Assembly: GCF_937873765.1 (NCBI RefSeq) | Contig: NZ_CALMZC010000039.1 | Span: 62,001-126,000 of the forward strand | Direction: 5' to 3' | Length of the DNA stretch: 64,000 nucleotides | DNA from: an uncultured Thiothrix sp. | GTDB lineage: Bacteria; Pseudomonadota; Gammaproteobacteria; Thiotrichales; Thiotrichaceae | Shown here: piece by piece, positions 63,616 through 64,000 of the stretch | How the letters are laid out: the number at the start of each line of letters is the position of its first letter | How positions within the stretch are numbered: position 1 is the first letter of the stretch | The notes under the pieces: generated by a model | Seen by the model: the letters and a program-made list of their open reading frames with translations, nothing else | The model's database searches: none | What the model was told of the DNA's origin: nothing | Position numbers and translations under genes: made by a program

Positions 63616-64000
63616 TGTCTGAAGTTTCATCTGTTTGGATTCATGTGGTGGCGGCGGTTATTTATAACAGTCGCCAGCAAATTTTGTTGGCACAGCGACC
63701 TTCGCATAAGCACCAAGGTGGTAAATGGGAGTTTCCCGGTGGCAAAGTAGAGCCTACAGAAACTGCGACTATTGCTCTAAAGCGAGAACTCTTTGAAGAG
63801 CTGGGCATAGAAGCTGATCTGCCAAGCATGCAGCCTTTAATTGAAATTAGGCACATCTATCCGGATAAAAATATCCATTTAGATGTGTGGGCTGTCTCTC
63901 AATTTCAACATGAGCCAGTTGGTAAAGAAGGGCAAGACATTGCTTGGTTTGAGTTAGCAGAACTTGCAAGCTTAGATTTCCCTGCCGCTAATCAGCCTAT
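63615..64000 (+). CDS. mutT: MutT-type Nudix hydrolase, truncated by window end
   Basis: The first 128 residues are in the window. The Nudix box (GGKVEPTETATIALKRELFEELGI) fits MutT, and WVHVVAAVIYN-type N-terminal residues precede LLAQRPSHKHQGGKWEFPGG, close to 8-oxo-dGTPase MutT. In related bacteria the gene after argJ can be a longer fusion with a ThiE-like domain; the missing 3' end prevents a decision. It overlaps argJ by 1 base. Confidence 0.88.
   Translation, partial: MSEVSSVWIHVVAAVIYNSRQQILLAQRPSHKHQGGKWEFPGGKVEPTETATIALKRELFEELGIEADLPSMQPLIEIRHIYPDKNIHLDVWAVSQFQHEPVGKEGQDIAWFELAELASLDFPAANQP

Noticed and set aside
1-64000. tRNA or rRNA genes, transposases, integrases, CRISPR arrays, attachment sites
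   Set aside because: I saw no acceptor/T-loop pattern, transposase motif, regular spacer array or terminal repeat pair.

Overview
The window reads as chromosome of a sulfur-oxidising gammaproteobacterium. A complete oxidative-type (reverse) dissimilatory sulfite reductase operon sits close to gammaproteobacterial housekeeping blocks: the dcw division/cell-wall cluster, ftsY-ftsE-ftsX, rpsF-rpsR-rplI-dnaB and lpxC-dciA-secA-argJ. The moderate GC content, the dsr gene order and a repetitive secreted protein suggest a Thiothrix-like member of the Thiotrichales. That placement is inference; no 16S rRNA or other species marker is present.

Layout. 1-1434: a TauD/TfdA-type dioxygenase on the minus strand, divergent from the dsr promoter region. 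1435-12326: dsrA-B-E-F-H-C-M-K-L-J-O-P on the plus strand, closed by a strong UUCG-loop terminator. 12519-15522: a minus-strand block with an AT-rich endonuclease/exonuclease/phosphatase protein, an unknown protein, a zinc-ribbon Nudix hydrolase and fabI. 15641-21762: a peptide-type ABC importer with an anchored binding protein, two enlarged permeases and a fused double ATPase. A 56-codon Fic-like remnant and a secreted Trp/Ser/Gly/Pro-repeat protein follow. 22722-25371: ftsX-ftsE-ftsY on the minus strand, divergent from rsmD and a fatty-acid desaturase. 27350-30929: a Spy-like periplasmic protein, an OmpR-type response regulator, a histidine kinase and an SH3-domain protein. 31060-34635: dnaB and the rpsF-rpsR-DUF2232-rplI operon. 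34891-39470: an accessory stretch with a Ser/Thr kinase carrying a degenerate receiver domain, exosortase H with its partner membrane protein, and two unknown proteins. 39519-39877: RNase P RNA. 40028-56879: the dcw cluster (mraZ to ftsZ) with its promoter and MraZ operator. 57074-64000: lpxC, dciA, an M23 peptidase, a short leader ORF, secA, argJ and the start of mutT.

How the genes work together. DsrEFH and DsrC carry persulfide sulfur to DsrAB. DsrL supplies reductant or takes part in sulfur release, and DsrMKJOP links DsrC to the quinone pool and periplasm. The dcw genes make lipid-linked peptidoglycan precursors and the Z-ring. They are almost entirely stop/start overlapped and probably form one long transcript, autoregulated by MraZ at three 10-bp-spaced GTGG boxes just downstream of a TTGACA-N17-TATCAT promoter. 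DnaB and its loader DciA are both present, in separate blocks.

No mobile element, integrase, tRNA, rRNA or CRISPR array was found. The observations most worth following are the Trp-rich repeat protein as a candidate sulfur-globule or envelope protein, the 26-residue ORF directly before secA, the pseudo-receiver kinase, exosortase H without a visible substrate, the paired hairpins between dsrC and dsrM, and the overlapping pairings in the rpsF leader. All coordinates and motif readings come from direct inspection; no database search was run. No gene-free gap exceeds about 300 bases.
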